This document shows, in pieces, positions 1 through 8,959 of a DNA stretch of 64,000 bases. The notes below the pieces were generated by a model. It did no database searches. It saw only the letters and a program-made list of their open reading frames with translations, and was not told the origin of the DNA. Position numbers and translations under genes: made by a program. Source of the DNA: Oscillatoriales cyanobacterium (lineage in GTDB: Bacteria > Cyanobacteriota > Cyanobacteriia > Cyanobacteriales > Microcoleaceae); assembly GCA_004294385.1 (NCBI GenBank), contig REAP01000033.1, positions 38,566 to 102,565 of the forward strand, given 5' to 3'. How positions within the stretch are numbered: position 1 is the stretch's first letter; every line of letters starts with the position of its first letter.

Positions 1-60
1 AAGCGACAAGAAACTTCGCTGAACCAGCGAGTTTCTATATCGGCACTGGTTTCTCCTCTG

Positions 61-248
61 ATATCAATTCCGTTAGTATCGGAATAGTAAATTCGAGTGA
101 ACAGTCAACCCAACGACTGCGTTTATCCTGAGCCCTTCGGCGTAGTTTATCCTGAGCGTAGTCGAAGGGCTCAGGATAAACGCAGTCGTTGGGCTCAGGG
201 CGGCGCAGTCAACAGTCAACATCATTCCGGTGCAACCGGAAATGATAT
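61..248. repeat. MITE-like element, copy A
   Basis: The ends are imperfect inverted repeats of about 25 bp: it opens ATATCAATTCCG and closes CCGGAAATGATAT. The interior carries the palindromic 'CCTGAGC..GAAGTCGAAGGG' repeat and short AACAGTC units. The termini match the elements at 7877-7995 and 14582-14720 while the interiors differ. There is no coding capacity; an 81-codon reading frame across it is made of repeat sequence. The rest of 1-360 shows no gene I can support. Confidence 0.6.
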
Positions 249-359
249 GATTCCTAAATTGTAGTAGGTAATATCGTGTCCTTGCCCGCCAGTTGCCGCG
301 CAAATTCGCGCTGTCCAAATGACTAATGACTAATGACTAATGACTAATGACTTCTTCAT

Positions 360-1655
360 TTAGTTTTTGCCGGTGACGGACAATCCTTCTACAATTACAG
401 ACGGTGTATGGCAAGAACCGTTCCACTCTACATCTCCTCCTAATTCTACCAATTGTTTGAGGGTGCTGTAGACGTTGCCGGCAACCATTGTATCTTTGAT
501 TCGCCCAACTATTTGACCTTTTTTGACGCGGTAGCCTAGATCGACATTAATCGAAAAGTCGCCAGAAATTCCGGCTGTTCCACCGAGCATTTGATCGATG
601 ACAATTCCGTCGTCTAATTGGGCAATTAAATCGTTTAGCGATCGCACTCCTGGTTTAATCAAAACATTGAACAAACTCGGTGTGGGATAACTGCCCAAAC
701 CGGGGCGAAATCCGTTGCCGGTGGTGCCACTGCCTAATGCTCGACCGGTGGTGCGATCGGTATAAAATAGCTGCAATACTCCATTGTTGATGAATGTGAT
801 CGATCGCGTGGGAGTACCTTCGTCGTCAAAGGGACAGCTATAGGGCCCGATATCCGGCTGTTGGGAGAGGGTAACTAGGGGTGATGTGACTTGTTCTCCT
901 AATCGATCGCTCCAAGGTGAGGCGCCTTCGAGTACCTGTTTGCCGTTCAAAGCTGCACACACAGTGCCCCACAGCAAATCAGCGGCTTTGGCTGTGAACA
1001 AAACTGGTACGCGCCCTGTGACTGGTGCTACATTGTTTTTCGCCCATTCTAACCGCTGCAAAATTCGCTGGGTGATGGTGTTGATATCGAGGGTGCTGCG
1101 TTCGGTTTCGCCTTCCCAAATATTCAAAAAGTCTTCTCCCCGCACTAATTCTGCTGACAAATAACCGCTGAGGGTGGTGTCGGTGTGGCTACAATCCAAG
1201 CCTCTACTGTTCAGCAAACGGGTGCTTTCTATTTCGCAGTCAAATTCGGCGGTGCAGAGGCTTTCTGGATAGGCTGCGCGAATTGTGGCGATCGCACTTT
1301 TCCCCCATTCTACTAGCTGTTCGACTGGGATCGAGTGTCCGAGATCGGGATAGACTATTTTGTTACTGCTACCGAGTTCGATGATTTCGGGTTCGTTGAG
1401 TTGGGAGAGGGCGATCGCGCGATCGACCAAAATCTGCGGTTCCACAGGCCCGTAAGCCACCGCCAAACCAGGTCGCCCATCCCTCCACAGCCGTAGGGCA
1501 ATGCCTTCTGCTTGAGCTGTTTCTAGCTGTTTGAGACGGTTTGCTTCAAAAAAGACTGGCCGCGAAAACGATTGCGACTCCAATACCTCAGCAGCTTCGG
1601 CACCTGCTTTGGTGGCTAATTCTAGCAGTTGTTCTGCTGATTGGTGATTGGTCAT
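360..1655 (-). CDS. pmbA: TldD/PmbA family protein, PmbA (TldE)-like
   Basis: 431 aa. TldD and PmbA/TldE form a heterodimeric metalloprotease acting on small or unfolded peptides; TldD carries the zinc site and PmbA is the non-catalytic partner. This protein has the PmbA-type C-terminal core (around residues 350-400, with DQMLGGTAGISGDFS then DLGYRVKKGQIVGRIKDT) and lacks the HExxxH found in the window's second family member at 35426-36793, so I call it the PmbA partner. The ATG at 1653-1655 is followed upstream by a TTATTGG/TTATTCG tandem tract, so no Shine-Dalgarno is visible and the leader is repeat sequence. The two partners are 35 kb apart and not an operon. Confidence 0.88.
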   Translation of the reverse strand: MTNHQSAEQLLELATKAGAEAAEVLESQSFSRPVFFEANRLKQLETAQAEGIALRLWRDGRPGLAVAYGPVEPQILVDRAIALSQLNEPEIIELGSSNKIVYPDLGHSIPVEQLVEWGKSAIATIRAAYPESLCTAEFDCEIESTRLLNSRGLDCSHTDTTLSGYLSAELVRGEDFLNIWEGETERSTLDINTITQRILQRLEWAKNNVAPVTGRVPVLFTAKAADLLWGTVCAALNGKQVLEGASPWSDRLGEQVTSPLVTLSQQPDIGPYSCPFDDEGTPTRSITFINNGVLQLFYTDRTTGRALGSGTTGNGFRPGLGSYPTPSLFNVLIKPGVRSLNDLIAQLDDGIVIDQMLGGTAGISGDFSINVDLGYRVKKGQIVGRIKDTMVAGNVYSTLKQLVELGGDVEWNGSCHTPSVIVEGLSVTGKN

Positions 1656-1953
1656 GTTATTGGTTATTCGTTATTGGTTATTCGTTATTGGTTATTCGTT
1701 ATTCGTTATTCGTTGTTAGTTATTAGTTATTAGTTATTAGTTATTGGTTGTTAGTTATTAGTTATTAGTTATTAGAAGTCACAACCCATAATCTATAAAT
1801 AACCAATAACAACTAACCAATAACAACTAACCAATAACAACATTGGTTATTCGTTATTAGTTATCACAACCCATAATCTATAAATAACCAATAACAACTA
1901 ACCAATAACAACTAACCAATAACAACTAACCAATAACAACTAACCAATAACAA
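1656..1953. repeat. AT-rich tandem repeat tract between pmbA and tab2-like gene
   Basis: About 300 bp of degenerate heptamer-type units: TTATTGGTTATTCG changing to TTAGTTATTAG, then to AACCAATAACAACT on the complementary sense. A block starting CACAACCCATAATC occurs twice (near 1778 and 1866). The two halves are roughly inverted, so the transcript could fold into a long hairpin. No gene is seen here. Confidence 0.85.
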
Positions 1954-2823
1954 CTAAATATTGAATTCATGCAGCAGCCAAAATCCTGCGAAAGATTCCG
2001 ATTCAGGATTCGACTGAATTGCTAAAAAATGTACTTGTTTTGCTTGCTGTTTCGCAGCCTCAAATTTTTTACATTCTGCTTCTGTTGCGGAGTCTCTGAG
2101 ATTAGCTAAAATCCAGCGATCGTTAGCTCCGGTATCCAATACGAGCCTAGCGGGAGCAATAGGGGAGCCGGAGTCAAATTTCAGAAAAGCTAACTCTAAA
2201 CCCGACATCCAACCGGCGAGGGCAGTTGCTCTCGACGAAAATATAATCAGTCCCGGAATTTGCGTTTCTGGGCCGAGGCCTGTCATCGGCAGCCCAAAAG
2301 CTTCGCCAAATCCGATGTCCCACTCGGACATTTCATCAAAAGCGGCGATCGGCAAACTCACAAATGCCCATTTTTCGCCAATTAAAGCGTCCGGCAACGC
2401 AACTGGCGTTTCGGGTACAAATTGCACTGAAGGGTTGACAGTGGCTTGATAACCTTCTTGTGCGGGGTAATACGATCGCATCCGTTCCTCTAACCACAGG
2501 TTGAGGGCAAGGGTACGGCGACTCGATGATACCGGAATGTCCAAATCCTCGCAGGCTTTGGTAATCATGTTGGCCATTTGACGACGGAAAAAGCGAATTT
2601 TTTCGGGTGGTTTGGGTGCAGAGGCGATCGCATCTTTAATTGCACCAGCCAGCCATAGGGAATTCACCGTTGAACTGGGGCAGAACTGTGAGTAGCGAAA
2701 CAGAGATTCTGCATTATCGCCCACATTCAGCGGACTTTCGCAAATTAACACTTCCCATTTTTTTTTCTGTCGCTCGTCTACGATCGGACGACTGTAAAAA
2801 TCGAGTTCCCAAATAGTTGTCAT
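1954..2823 (-). CDS. Tab2/Atab2 family RNA-binding protein (DUF1092)
   Basis: 289 aa. The N-terminus MTTIWELDFYSRPIVDE followed by KKWEVLICES is the signature of the Tab2/Atab2 (formerly DUF1092) family, found in all oxygenic phototrophs. In algae and plants the homologues bind RNA and help translate photosystem I mRNAs; the cyanobacterial role is less defined. The conserved C-terminal stretch LVLDTGANDRWILANL is present and the length is typical of the family. No membrane segment or signal peptide is seen. It is divergent from pdxJ, with 108 bp between start codons. Confidence 0.88.
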   Translation of the reverse strand: MTTIWELDFYSRPIVDERQKKKWEVLICESPLNVGDNAESLFRYSQFCPSSTVNSLWLAGAIKDAIASAPKPPEKIRFFRRQMANMITKACEDLDIPVSSSRRTLALNLWLEERMRSYYPAQEGYQATVNPSVQFVPETPVALPDALIGEKWAFVSLPIAAFDEMSEWDIGFGEAFGLPMTGLGPETQIPGLIIFSSRATALAGWMSGLELAFLKFDSGSPIAPARLVLDTGANDRWILANLRDSATEAECKKFEAAKQQAKQVHFLAIQSNPESESFAGFWLLHEFNI

Positions 2824-2931
2824 GCCGCGCTGTTAAAATTAATGCTTCCTAATATTACCGGACAGCGGGATAGAAATAATAGATAATTAAAGCCGATCGC
2901 CTTTACTCAAAAACCAACAAATCGAAATTCC

Positions 2932-3654
2932 ATGACTAAGCTCAGCGTCAACATCAATAGAATCGCTCTCCTGAGAAACTCTCGAAATATCGGCATCCCC
3001 AGCGTTACCGAAGCCGCAAAAACCGCAATTGCTGCTGGAGCTCATGGGATTACAGTCCATCCCCGTCCCGACGAAAGGCACATCAAAGTCTCGGATGTTT
3101 ACGAATTAGCAAAAATGCTAACCGTAGAGTTCAACATCGAAGGTAATCCTTTTCAACATCCATTTATGGATATAGTTTGCGATGTCAAACCAGCTCAGTG
3201 TACTCTAGTTCCTGACGCTCCCGATGTTCTAACATCTGATAGCGGTTGGGATATTCCCGAAAATCGCGATCGGCTTCTACCAGTTATTCAAAAACTCAAA
3301 GATAACGGTATCAGAGTCAGTCTGTTTATGGATGCAGATCCGGCTCTCATGCCCTTAGCAAAAGAAGTGGGAGCCGATCGCGTAGAGTTGTACACAGAAC
3401 CCTACGCCACAGCATTTCGTGAAGGCAAAGTAGAATCAGTTTTTGAACAATATGTGTTAGCAGCTTCTTCAGCTCAAGATGTTGGTTTGGGAGTGAATGC
3501 TGGACATGATTTAAACTTGCAAAACTTAGCCAAATTTTGCTCTATTCCTAATATCCTAGAAGTATCGATCGGTCATGCTTTAATTGCTGAGGCGCTAGAA
3601 ATGGGCTTATCTGAGACGGTGCGATCGTACTTAAAAATCCTCTCAAATGTCTAG
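2932..3654 (+). CDS. pdxJ: Pyridoxine 5'-phosphate synthase PdxJ
   Basis: 240 aa, the usual size for PdxJ. The enzyme condenses 1-deoxy-D-xylulose 5-phosphate with 3-amino-2-oxopropyl phosphate to make pyridoxine 5'-phosphate, the last ring-forming step of the DXP-dependent vitamin B6 route. Visible signatures: the N-terminal strand LSVNINRIALLRN, ITVHPRPDERHI, the central VELYTEPYA, the GVNAGHDLNLQNL loop and the C-terminal EVSIGHALIAEALE with its phosphate-binding His. It is a TIM-barrel cytosolic enzyme. The ATG at 2932 gives the expected N-terminus. It appears monocistronic; only repeats follow. Confidence 0.95.
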   Translation: MTKLSVNINRIALLRNSRNIGIPSVTEAAKTAIAAGAHGITVHPRPDERHIKVSDVYELAKMLTVEFNIEGNPFQHPFMDIVCDVKPAQCTLVPDAPDVLTSDSGWDIPENRDRLLPVIQKLKDNGIRVSLFMDADPALMPLAKEVGADRVELYTEPYATAFREGKVESVFEQYVLAASSAQDVGLGVNAGHDLNLQNLAKFCSIPNILEVSIGHALIAEALEMGLSETVRSYLKILSNV

Positions 3655-3968
3655 GCGCAATTCACCGTAACGGGCGGGTTCTCCGGCCCACCCCACCAGA
3701 AAACTAACTCTTTGTGGAACGGGCATCTTGCCCGTTATTGAGAATGATGGAACGTTTGAATCAGAAACAAGCTGTTTGAGGGGAGTCAACGCTGAGGAAT
3801 GACGCACCCTACTAGGGGTTTTTGATTGCCCTGTTTTTCGTGTTGACAAGGAGTATACTGATATTTGCCGAAATGTTCCTGTCGCCCGATCGCGATCGTA
3901 GCATTTCATCCGGTATTAACAGGAAGCAGAAGTAACAATATACAACTCACTACCTTGAGAAACGCCCG
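3655..3968. other. Intergenic region with palindromic repeat
   Basis: Spacer between pdxJ and the next gene. It holds a GGGCATCTTGCCCG hairpin (near 3721-3736), a member of the 'GGCATCTTGCC' repeat family that recurs at 4818-4925 and 63907-64000, plus sequence of the common 'gacgcaccctac' type. No convincing gene on either strand. Confidence 0.5.
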
Positions 3969-4808
3969 ATGAAAAAACTAATTTTACTGACTGGAATGCT
4001 ACTAATGATGATGGCAAAAACAGCATTTGCCACCCCCGTAGCTCCCAAAAATGAAGCAATCGACCAAATATCACCCCCCCAAATTGAAAAACTAATTAAC
4101 AAATCCATCACTAAACAACCCACCAATGATATCGTAGCCACAAAAATTGAAACAATCGATACTGTAGCAACCTCGGAAATTCCAGCAACCATTAACAAAC
4201 CCACCAATAGCGCAGCCCCACAACTTGAACCAATCAAGTCGATGTCAACCTCGGAAATTCGAGAGACAATTAAGCAGTCCACTACCTATATTTTTGAAGG
4301 CATCAAAGGACGAGAACTCACACTTTCTTTGTGGGCTGGACAACTGAGCGCCGAACTCTACACTCCCAGTGGCGAAAACATGGGAGTGATTGACAAAAGA
4401 GATAATCAATGGGTAGGCAAGTTACCGGAGTCAGGCATTTACCGAGTGCGAGTTGTCCCGAAAGGTGAAACAAGTAGTTTTGTATTAGAACGGGATTTTA
4501 ACGCCAAATGGACTTATCGGCCCGATCGCATAATTCCGATCGCATTCGGCGAAACAGAAGGTAGAATTAAACTGAAAATGTCCGGCTACCAAGTCCAGCC
4601 TCTGACCATTCAGGGTAAGCGGGGACAGACGATGACAGTCACTGCTAGCAACAAAAATGTAGATGTGGCGATCGAATCTCCGTCAGGAACACTCCTCGAT
4701 CAAGGGGAAGGTCAAACTTTCGCTCAACTGCCAGAATCGGGAGTTTACCGAATTCTCGTAGTTGCCAACAGACCAATCAAGCCATCAATCAAAGTTTCTC
4801 TACAATAG
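3969..4808 (+). CDS. Secreted repeat protein, function unknown
   Basis: 279 aa. The N-terminus (MKKLILLTGMLLMMMAKTAFA) is a clear Sec signal peptide with an AFA-type cleavage site near residue 20. Residues about 25-105 are low complexity, rich in Thr/Pro/Ile, with a loosely repeated SEI..TI.K..T motif. Residues about 110-279 contain two related beta-rich units, each ending LPESG(I/V)YR(V/I)(R/L)VV and preceded by a (T/S)PSG turn, reminiscent of bacterial pre-peptidase C-terminal (PPC)-type beta domains. I infer a periplasmic or exported beta-sandwich protein, perhaps binding surface polymers. No enzyme motif is visible. It stands alone, convergent with the TPR gene downstream. Confidence 0.7.
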   Translation: MKKLILLTGMLLMMMAKTAFATPVAPKNEAIDQISPPQIEKLINKSITKQPTNDIVATKIETIDTVATSEIPATINKPTNSAAPQLEPIKSMSTSEIRETIKQSTTYIFEGIKGRELTLSLWAGQLSAELYTPSGENMGVIDKRDNQWVGKLPESGIYRVRVVPKGETSSFVLERDFNAKWTYRPDRIIPIAFGETEGRIKLKMSGYQVQPLTIQGKRGQTMTVTASNKNVDVAIESPSGTLLDQGEGQTFAQLPESGVYRILVVANRPIKPSIKVSLQ

Positions 4809-4925
4809 ATTTCGTGGAACAGGCATCCTGCCTGTTCATATTACATTTTCGCCAGAAACAGGCAAGATGCCTGTTCCACAAACAGTGAATTTTTTTGTGG
4901 AACAGGCATCTTGCCTGTTCATAAA
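4809..4925. repeat. Three GGCATC(T/C)TGCC palindromes
   Basis: Three imperfect copies of the AACAGGCATCTTGCCTGTT palindrome in alternating orientation fill the space between two convergent genes. Each can form a stable hairpin, so transcription termination is a plausible side effect. The family recurs at 3721 and 63907-64000. Confidence 0.75.
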
Positions 4926-4949
4926 AATTCTGCCTGATGTCAAATAAAA

Positions 4950-5972
4950 TCAACCTTGAATCAACGCTTCAAAACGTTCTTGTTTCCTCAACCCTCTCAA
5001 ATCCGAGTCAGTTAAAGCGAGCTCTCGGTAAAAATTAGGCATAAACTCCACAGCCCGTTGCAAATTATCAAGTGCCAAATCTGCAAAGCCCAGCAACGCA
5101 TAACAACAAGCTTGATTGTAAAAAGCATTAGCAAAAGCAGGTTGTAGTCTCAAAACCTTGGAGTAGCAAGCAATCGCCTCCGAGTAGTTGCCAGAAAGCC
5201 CCAATTTCACACCCCGGTTGTACCACATCAAATAATCCTGAGATTGGCACTGAAATATCGGAATTAATTTTGCTTTACTCTGACTCAAATCAACTAATTT
5301 CTGCAAAGCAACCCTTCCCACGCCAACAGCTTCTCGCCCGCCAGTTTCGCAAGCAAGCGATCGATTAAAACTAGCAATCGCCTGTCTGTGAAGCTGCATA
5401 GAGTTCGCAGCTAGACCGCGATTATACCAAGCCTTCGCATCATCTGGGTTAAACTCGATCGCCCTGTCAAAACTGTTGAGCGCCAGATAGTAAAGCCTGA
5501 GTTCCAAAAGAGCATTACCCCGGTTGTACCACGTCCAATGAGCATCCGGCTGTAGATTTAAAGAACGATCGAAACTCAAAACCGCCTTATAGTAAAGCCC
5601 CATATCAATCAGCAAAAGTCCCCGGTTGTGCCAAATATTGGCGGCACAAGGATTGAACTCGATCGCCCTATCAAAACTATTGAGAGCATCCAAAGGGCGG
5701 CCCAACTTTCCTAATGCGATCGCGCGATTGTGCCAGCCAAAGCTCGCATTCGGCTGTAAACCCAGAGCCTCGTCAAAACTCCTGAGCGCCTCCTCGTGCC
5801 GTTCTAAATTCCCCAAAGCCATGCCCTGCCCGAACCAAGCCTTATAATGACCCGGTTGCAAGTTGAGAGCTGTGTCAAAGTTGGCAAGGGCAGCATCATT
5901 GTCTTGAGCTTCGAGCTGACGTGAACCCAGATGATAGTACCAAGCAGCTTCCAAGTTTTGAATTAAGTTCAT
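4950..5972 (-). CDS. Tetratricopeptide repeat protein
   Basis: 340 aa built almost wholly of TPR units with the pattern W.NRG.AL..L.....AL.SFD.A.....(D/C)A..W, about eight or nine of 34 residues from residue 10 to 310. No signal peptide, membrane segment or enzymatic domain is visible, so it is most likely a cytosolic protein-protein interaction scaffold. The spacing loosens around residues 215-240, where a Lys/Gln-rich linker replaces one repeat. Start ATG at 5970-5972. It is separated from the small gene upstream by about 100 bp on the same strand. Confidence 0.85.
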   Translation of the reverse strand: MNLIQNLEAAWYYHLGSRQLEAQDNDAALANFDTALNLQPGHYKAWFGQGMALGNLERHEEALRSFDEALGLQPNASFGWHNRAIALGKLGRPLDALNSFDRAIEFNPCAANIWHNRGLLLIDMGLYYKAVLSFDRSLNLQPDAHWTWYNRGNALLELRLYYLALNSFDRAIEFNPDDAKAWYNRGLAANSMQLHRQAIASFNRSLACETGGREAVGVGRVALQKLVDLSQSKAKLIPIFQCQSQDYLMWYNRGVKLGLSGNYSEAIACYSKVLRLQPAFANAFYNQACCYALLGFADLALDNLQRAVEFMPNFYRELALTDSDLRGLRKQERFEALIQG

Positions 5973-6075
5973 AAATTAATTTCGGGAGTGTGAAAAATCC
6001 CATCTTTTAAGTGGGGAGGAAACACGATATGGCGAATTAATTCGCCGTCAACTATACACCACGAACCGTGAGAAT

Positions 6076-6447
6076 TCAACTAACAACAACCGCCGTTTTA
6101 GCATTTTCGCTCAACAGCAAATTGCCTCTCGAATCAATACTAAAATCTTGCCCAAGCAAAAAACCCTTACCCATCAAACGCTTGCAAACAACCAGCGAAG
6201 TAATTCGGCGAATTTCTTCCATCACATCAGCCGGAATCAAATAACTTACACTCCAAACCACAGATTCGCAGTCCGACCAAATTAAACGTTCAATACTGAC
6301 AATCATCACAGCAGCTACACTTTCAACAGGCAGCCGCCCTCTGAGATGCCCAATCAAATCTTTACCAATTAGACTATTGCGAGTCATCATCGCCCTAGCC
6401 ATCTTCCCAATTTCTTGTTCGAGTTCCAAATGATTCATGCTTGGCAC
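6076..6447 (-). CDS. Hypothetical protein, 123 aa
   Basis: No family recognised. The protein is soluble and alpha/beta in appearance: an N-terminal helix (LELEQEIGKMARAMM), a basic middle (GKDLIGHLRGRLP), hydrophobic strands (VAAVMIVSIERLIW) and a short C-terminal tail ending VVVS. No signal peptide or catalytic motif. It lies 103 bp upstream of the TPR gene on the same strand, so co-transcription is possible. Codon use resembles neighbouring chromosomal genes, so I take it as real though unassigned. Confidence 0.6.
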   Translation of the reverse strand: MPSMNHLELEQEIGKMARAMMTRNSLIGKDLIGHLRGRLPVESVAAVMIVSIERLIWSDCESVVWSVSYLIPADVMEEIRRITSLVVCKRLMGKGFLLGQDFSIDSRGNLLLSENAKTAVVVS

Positions 6448-6839
6448 TGGCTGTTAGGTTTTTAAAGCACTACTAAGAGTAAAAACAGTAGTTGCTACCA
6501 GACTCTGCCATAGCTTAGCTAACCTAGGCTCTACTGTAACTCCTGTTAACAAAGTATACCTAAAGAAAGATGAAAAATGTATCTAAAGATAGATACTAAA
6601 ATTTATTTTCTCGGTGTAAATAGAACGGCGAATTCCTAGAAGAGTTACTGGCAGCAGCGAATGAGCGCATTTTTGCCTGCCGCAGCCCAGAGACCGGATT
6701 TATGTCACCGACACGCTTGGGTTGAAAACGCGATCGTCACCTCCGATCCGGCGATCGTGGGTTGAGCCATAATTAATCAACTTTCTGCAAGAATCGTTAG
6801 CTGGTAAGATCGGCGGTTACTTAGTAAGGGAGTTGATGA
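6448..6839. other. Intergenic region upstream of the duplicated channel-like genes
   Basis: This holds a divergent promoter region with AT-rich stretches around 6560-6610. From about 6752 (GTGGGTTGAGCC) the sequence is the upstream arm of the tandem duplication; it is repeated after the first gene copy at 7806. A purine-rich AAGGGAG (6827-6833) serves as ribosome binding site for the GTG at 6840. Confidence 0.6.
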
Positions 6840-7784
6840 GTGAGGGGATATCTTTTTCAACCGCATCATCCTGCGGTTAGAACAGTTGTCAAGAGACTAC
6901 ACCTAATTGGTTGCTTGCTGAGCGCCGTTTTTTGTTGCTGGCTGTCTCAAACTTTGCCAGTTCATGCGGAGGCTGTTACATCTCCAAAAACTTGTCAAAT
7001 TGGAGTTTACTTGACATCCTTGCGAGATTTTAATCCAGCAGAGAACTCGTTTGCTGCCAACTTCTGGGTCTGGAGCGTTTGTCCTTTTGAGACTCCAAAA
7101 CCTTTGGAAAACCTGAAGGTTGTCAATAGCAAGGAAGTTAACAAGAATTACACCACTTTTTCCCGAAGCGAAAATCTGTCGGATACATTTAAGGCAAGTA
7201 AAAACGTATTCTGGTCTGAAGAGGAGATTAGCGCAACTTTATATCACAACTGGGACACAAAAAATTATCCATTCGATCGCCATGTATTGCAAATTCCCCT
7301 TGAGGAAACAAAGTTAGATGCTTCCAGCTTCGTTCACGCCCCAGATTTTGCGAACACAGGTTATCCGAAAGATATGGATTTGGAAGGTTGGAAAATTAGA
7401 GATTTTAGGATTGCTCAAGAGAATTTCCCTTATAGAACAAGCTTTGGTAGTCCGGGAATCAAAAGAGAAATAAATTACCGCTCGCGCTTAGTTATTTCAA
7501 TTACCATCAACCGCGAGAGTAAAGTGAGCTTCTTTAAACTTGCGATCGGAGTTTATGCGGCTGTTGCACTCTCAATAATGACCTTGCTGCTGGATGAAGA
7601 TTTTGGCGATCGAATGGGCATCTTTGTGGGTACTTTGTTTGCAGTTATAGTGAATCTGCAAGCAGCGACATCAGATTTGGGTAGTACCAATTCTGTCACC
7701 CTGATTGATTTCATCCACATGATCGCCATCATTTACATCTTCATATCAGCAATTCTGCTGGGGCGGGTTCATTCGTTGTTCTGA
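6840..7784 (+). CDS. Pentameric ligand-gated ion channel-like protein, copy 1 (lacks in-frame M4)
   Basis: 314 aa from a GTG at 6840, preceded by AAGGGAG. There is a hydrophobic signal sequence around residues 22-42 ending VHAEA. The extracellular part has the features of bacterial Cys-loop-type channels: IGVYLTSLRDF near the N-terminus, a WVWSVCP strand and NYPFDRHVLQIPLEE, the Pro-Phe-Asp loop of the family. Membrane segments follow in the expected order: M1 (FFKLAIGVYAAVALSIM), M2 (RMGIFVGTLFAVIVNLQ), the M2-M3 loop and M3 (IDFIHMIAIIYIFISAILL). The frame then stops. A hydrophobic M4-like stretch (SFVVLNIVVISYAAIVG) is encoded just downstream in another frame, ending at 7822. The family assignment rests on motif order, not a search. 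A channel missing M4 may be non-functional, or it may be a soluble-domain receptor. Confidence 0.6.
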   Translation: MRGYLFQPHHPAVRTVVKRLHLIGCLLSAVFCCWLSQTLPVHAEAVTSPKTCQIGVYLTSLRDFNPAENSFAANFWVWSVCPFETPKPLENLKVVNSKEVNKNYTTFSRSENLSDTFKASKNVFWSEEEISATLYHNWDTKNYPFDRHVLQIPLEETKLDASSFVHAPDFANTGYPKDMDLEGWKIRDFRIAQENFPYRTSFGSPGIKREINYRSRLVISITINRESKVSFFKLAIGVYAAVALSIMTLLLDEDFGDRMGIFVGTLFAVIVNLQAATSDLGSTNSVTLIDFIHMIAIIYIFISAILLGRVHSLF

Positions 7785-7876
7785 ATATTGTTGTCATCTC
7801 CTATGCGGCGATTGTGGGTTGAGCCACAATTAATCAACTTTCTGCAAGAATCGTTAGCTGGTAAGATCGGCAGTTA

Positions 7877-7995
7877 TATCGTTGACCGTTGCATCGGAAT
7901 AGTAAATTAGAGTTAACAGTTAACTGTTAACAGTTAACCGTCAACTGTCAACTGTTAACTGTCAACTGTCATTCCGGTGTAACCGGAATTGATAT
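7877..7995. repeat. MITE-like element, copy B, with TA target-site duplication
   Basis: 119 bp with imperfect 25-bp terminal inverted repeats (left TATCGTTGACC.., right ..CCGGAATTGATAT). TA dinucleotides flank it at 7875-7876 and 7996-7997. The orthologous position upstream of the first duplicated gene (TA at 6818-6819) is empty, giving a filled/empty pair. The interior is a run of GTTAACAGTTAACTG-type units able to form nested hairpins. TA duplication suggests mobilisation by an IS630/Tc1-mariner type transposase. Confidence 0.75.
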
Positions 7996-8017
7996 TACTT
8001 AGTAAGGGAGTTAATGA

Positions 8018-8959
8018 GTGAGGGGATATCTTTTTCAACCGCATCATCCTGCGGTTAGAGCAGTTGTCAAGAGACTACACCTAATTGGTTGCTTGCTGAG
8101 CGCCGTTTTTTGCTGCTGGCTGTCTCAAACTTTGCCAGTTCATGCGGAGGCTGTGACATCTCCAAAAACTTGTCAAATTGGAGTTTATTTGACATCCTTG
8201 CGAGATTTTAATCTAGCAGAGAAGTCCTTTGCAGCCAACTTCAGAGTCTGGAGCGTTTGTCCTTTTGAGACTCCAAAACCTTTGGAAAGCCTGAAGGTGA
8301 TCAATAGCAAGGAAGTTAGCAAGAATTACACCAGTTTTTCCCGAAGCGAAAATCTGTCGGATACATTTAAGGCAAGTAAAAACCTATTCTGGTCAGAACA
8401 GGAGATGAGCACAACTATCTATCACAACTGGGACATAAAAAATTATCCATTCGATCGCCATGTATTGCAAATTCCCCTTGAGGAAACACAGTTAGATGCT
8501 TCCATCTTCGTTCACTCGCCAGATTTTGCTAAGACAGGTTATCCGAAATATCTGAACTTGGAAGGTTGGGAAATTAGAGATTTTAGGATTGCTCAAGAGA
8601 ATTTCCCTTATAGAACAAGCTTTGGTAGTCCGGGAATCAAAAGAGAACTAAATTACCGCTCGCGCTTAGTTATTTCAATTACCATCAACCGCAACAGTAA
8701 AACTAGCTTCTTTAAACTTGCGATCGGAGTTTATGCGGCTGTTGCACTCTCAATAATGGCCTTGTTGCTGGATGAATATTTTGGCGCTCGAATGGGCTTA
8801 TTTGTGGGTACTTTGTTTGCCGTTATAGTGAATATGCAATCAGCGACATCAGATTTGGGTAGTACCAATTCTGTCACCCTGATTGATTTCATCCACATGA
8901 TCGCCATCATTTACATCTTCATATCAGCAATTCTGCTGGTGGCTCATTCGTTGTTCTGA
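8018..8959 (+). CDS. Pentameric ligand-gated ion channel-like protein, copy 2 (lacks in-frame M4)
   Basis: 313 aa, GTG start and leader as in copy 1. The protein is a close paralogue, with most changes between residues 65 and 190 in the ligand-binding part and few in the membrane part. The PFDRH loop and M1-M3 are intact. It ends ILLVAHSLF, and the same M4-like SFVVLNIVVISYAAIVG lies out of frame immediately after, ending at TAG 8995-8997. Both copies share the break, so it predates the duplication. The continued open frame of both copies argues for retained function of the truncated form, or for a recent duplication. Confidence 0.6.
   Translation: MRGYLFQPHHPAVRAVVKRLHLIGCLLSAVFCCWLSQTLPVHAEAVTSPKTCQIGVYLTSLRDFNLAEKSFAANFRVWSVCPFETPKPLESLKVINSKEVSKNYTSFSRSENLSDTFKASKNLFWSEQEMSTTIYHNWDIKNYPFDRHVLQIPLEETQLDASIFVHSPDFAKTGYPKYLNLEGWEIRDFRIAQENFPYRTSFGSPGIKRELNYRSRLVISITINRNSKTSFFKLAIGVYAAVALSIMALLLDEYFGARMGLFVGTLFAVIVNMQSATSDLGSTNSVTLIDFIHMIAIIYIFISAILLVAHSLF

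Noticed and set aside
73..318. 81-codon minus-strand reading frame
   Set aside because: It is composed of MITE and palindrome sequence, with no ribosome binding site or family likeness.
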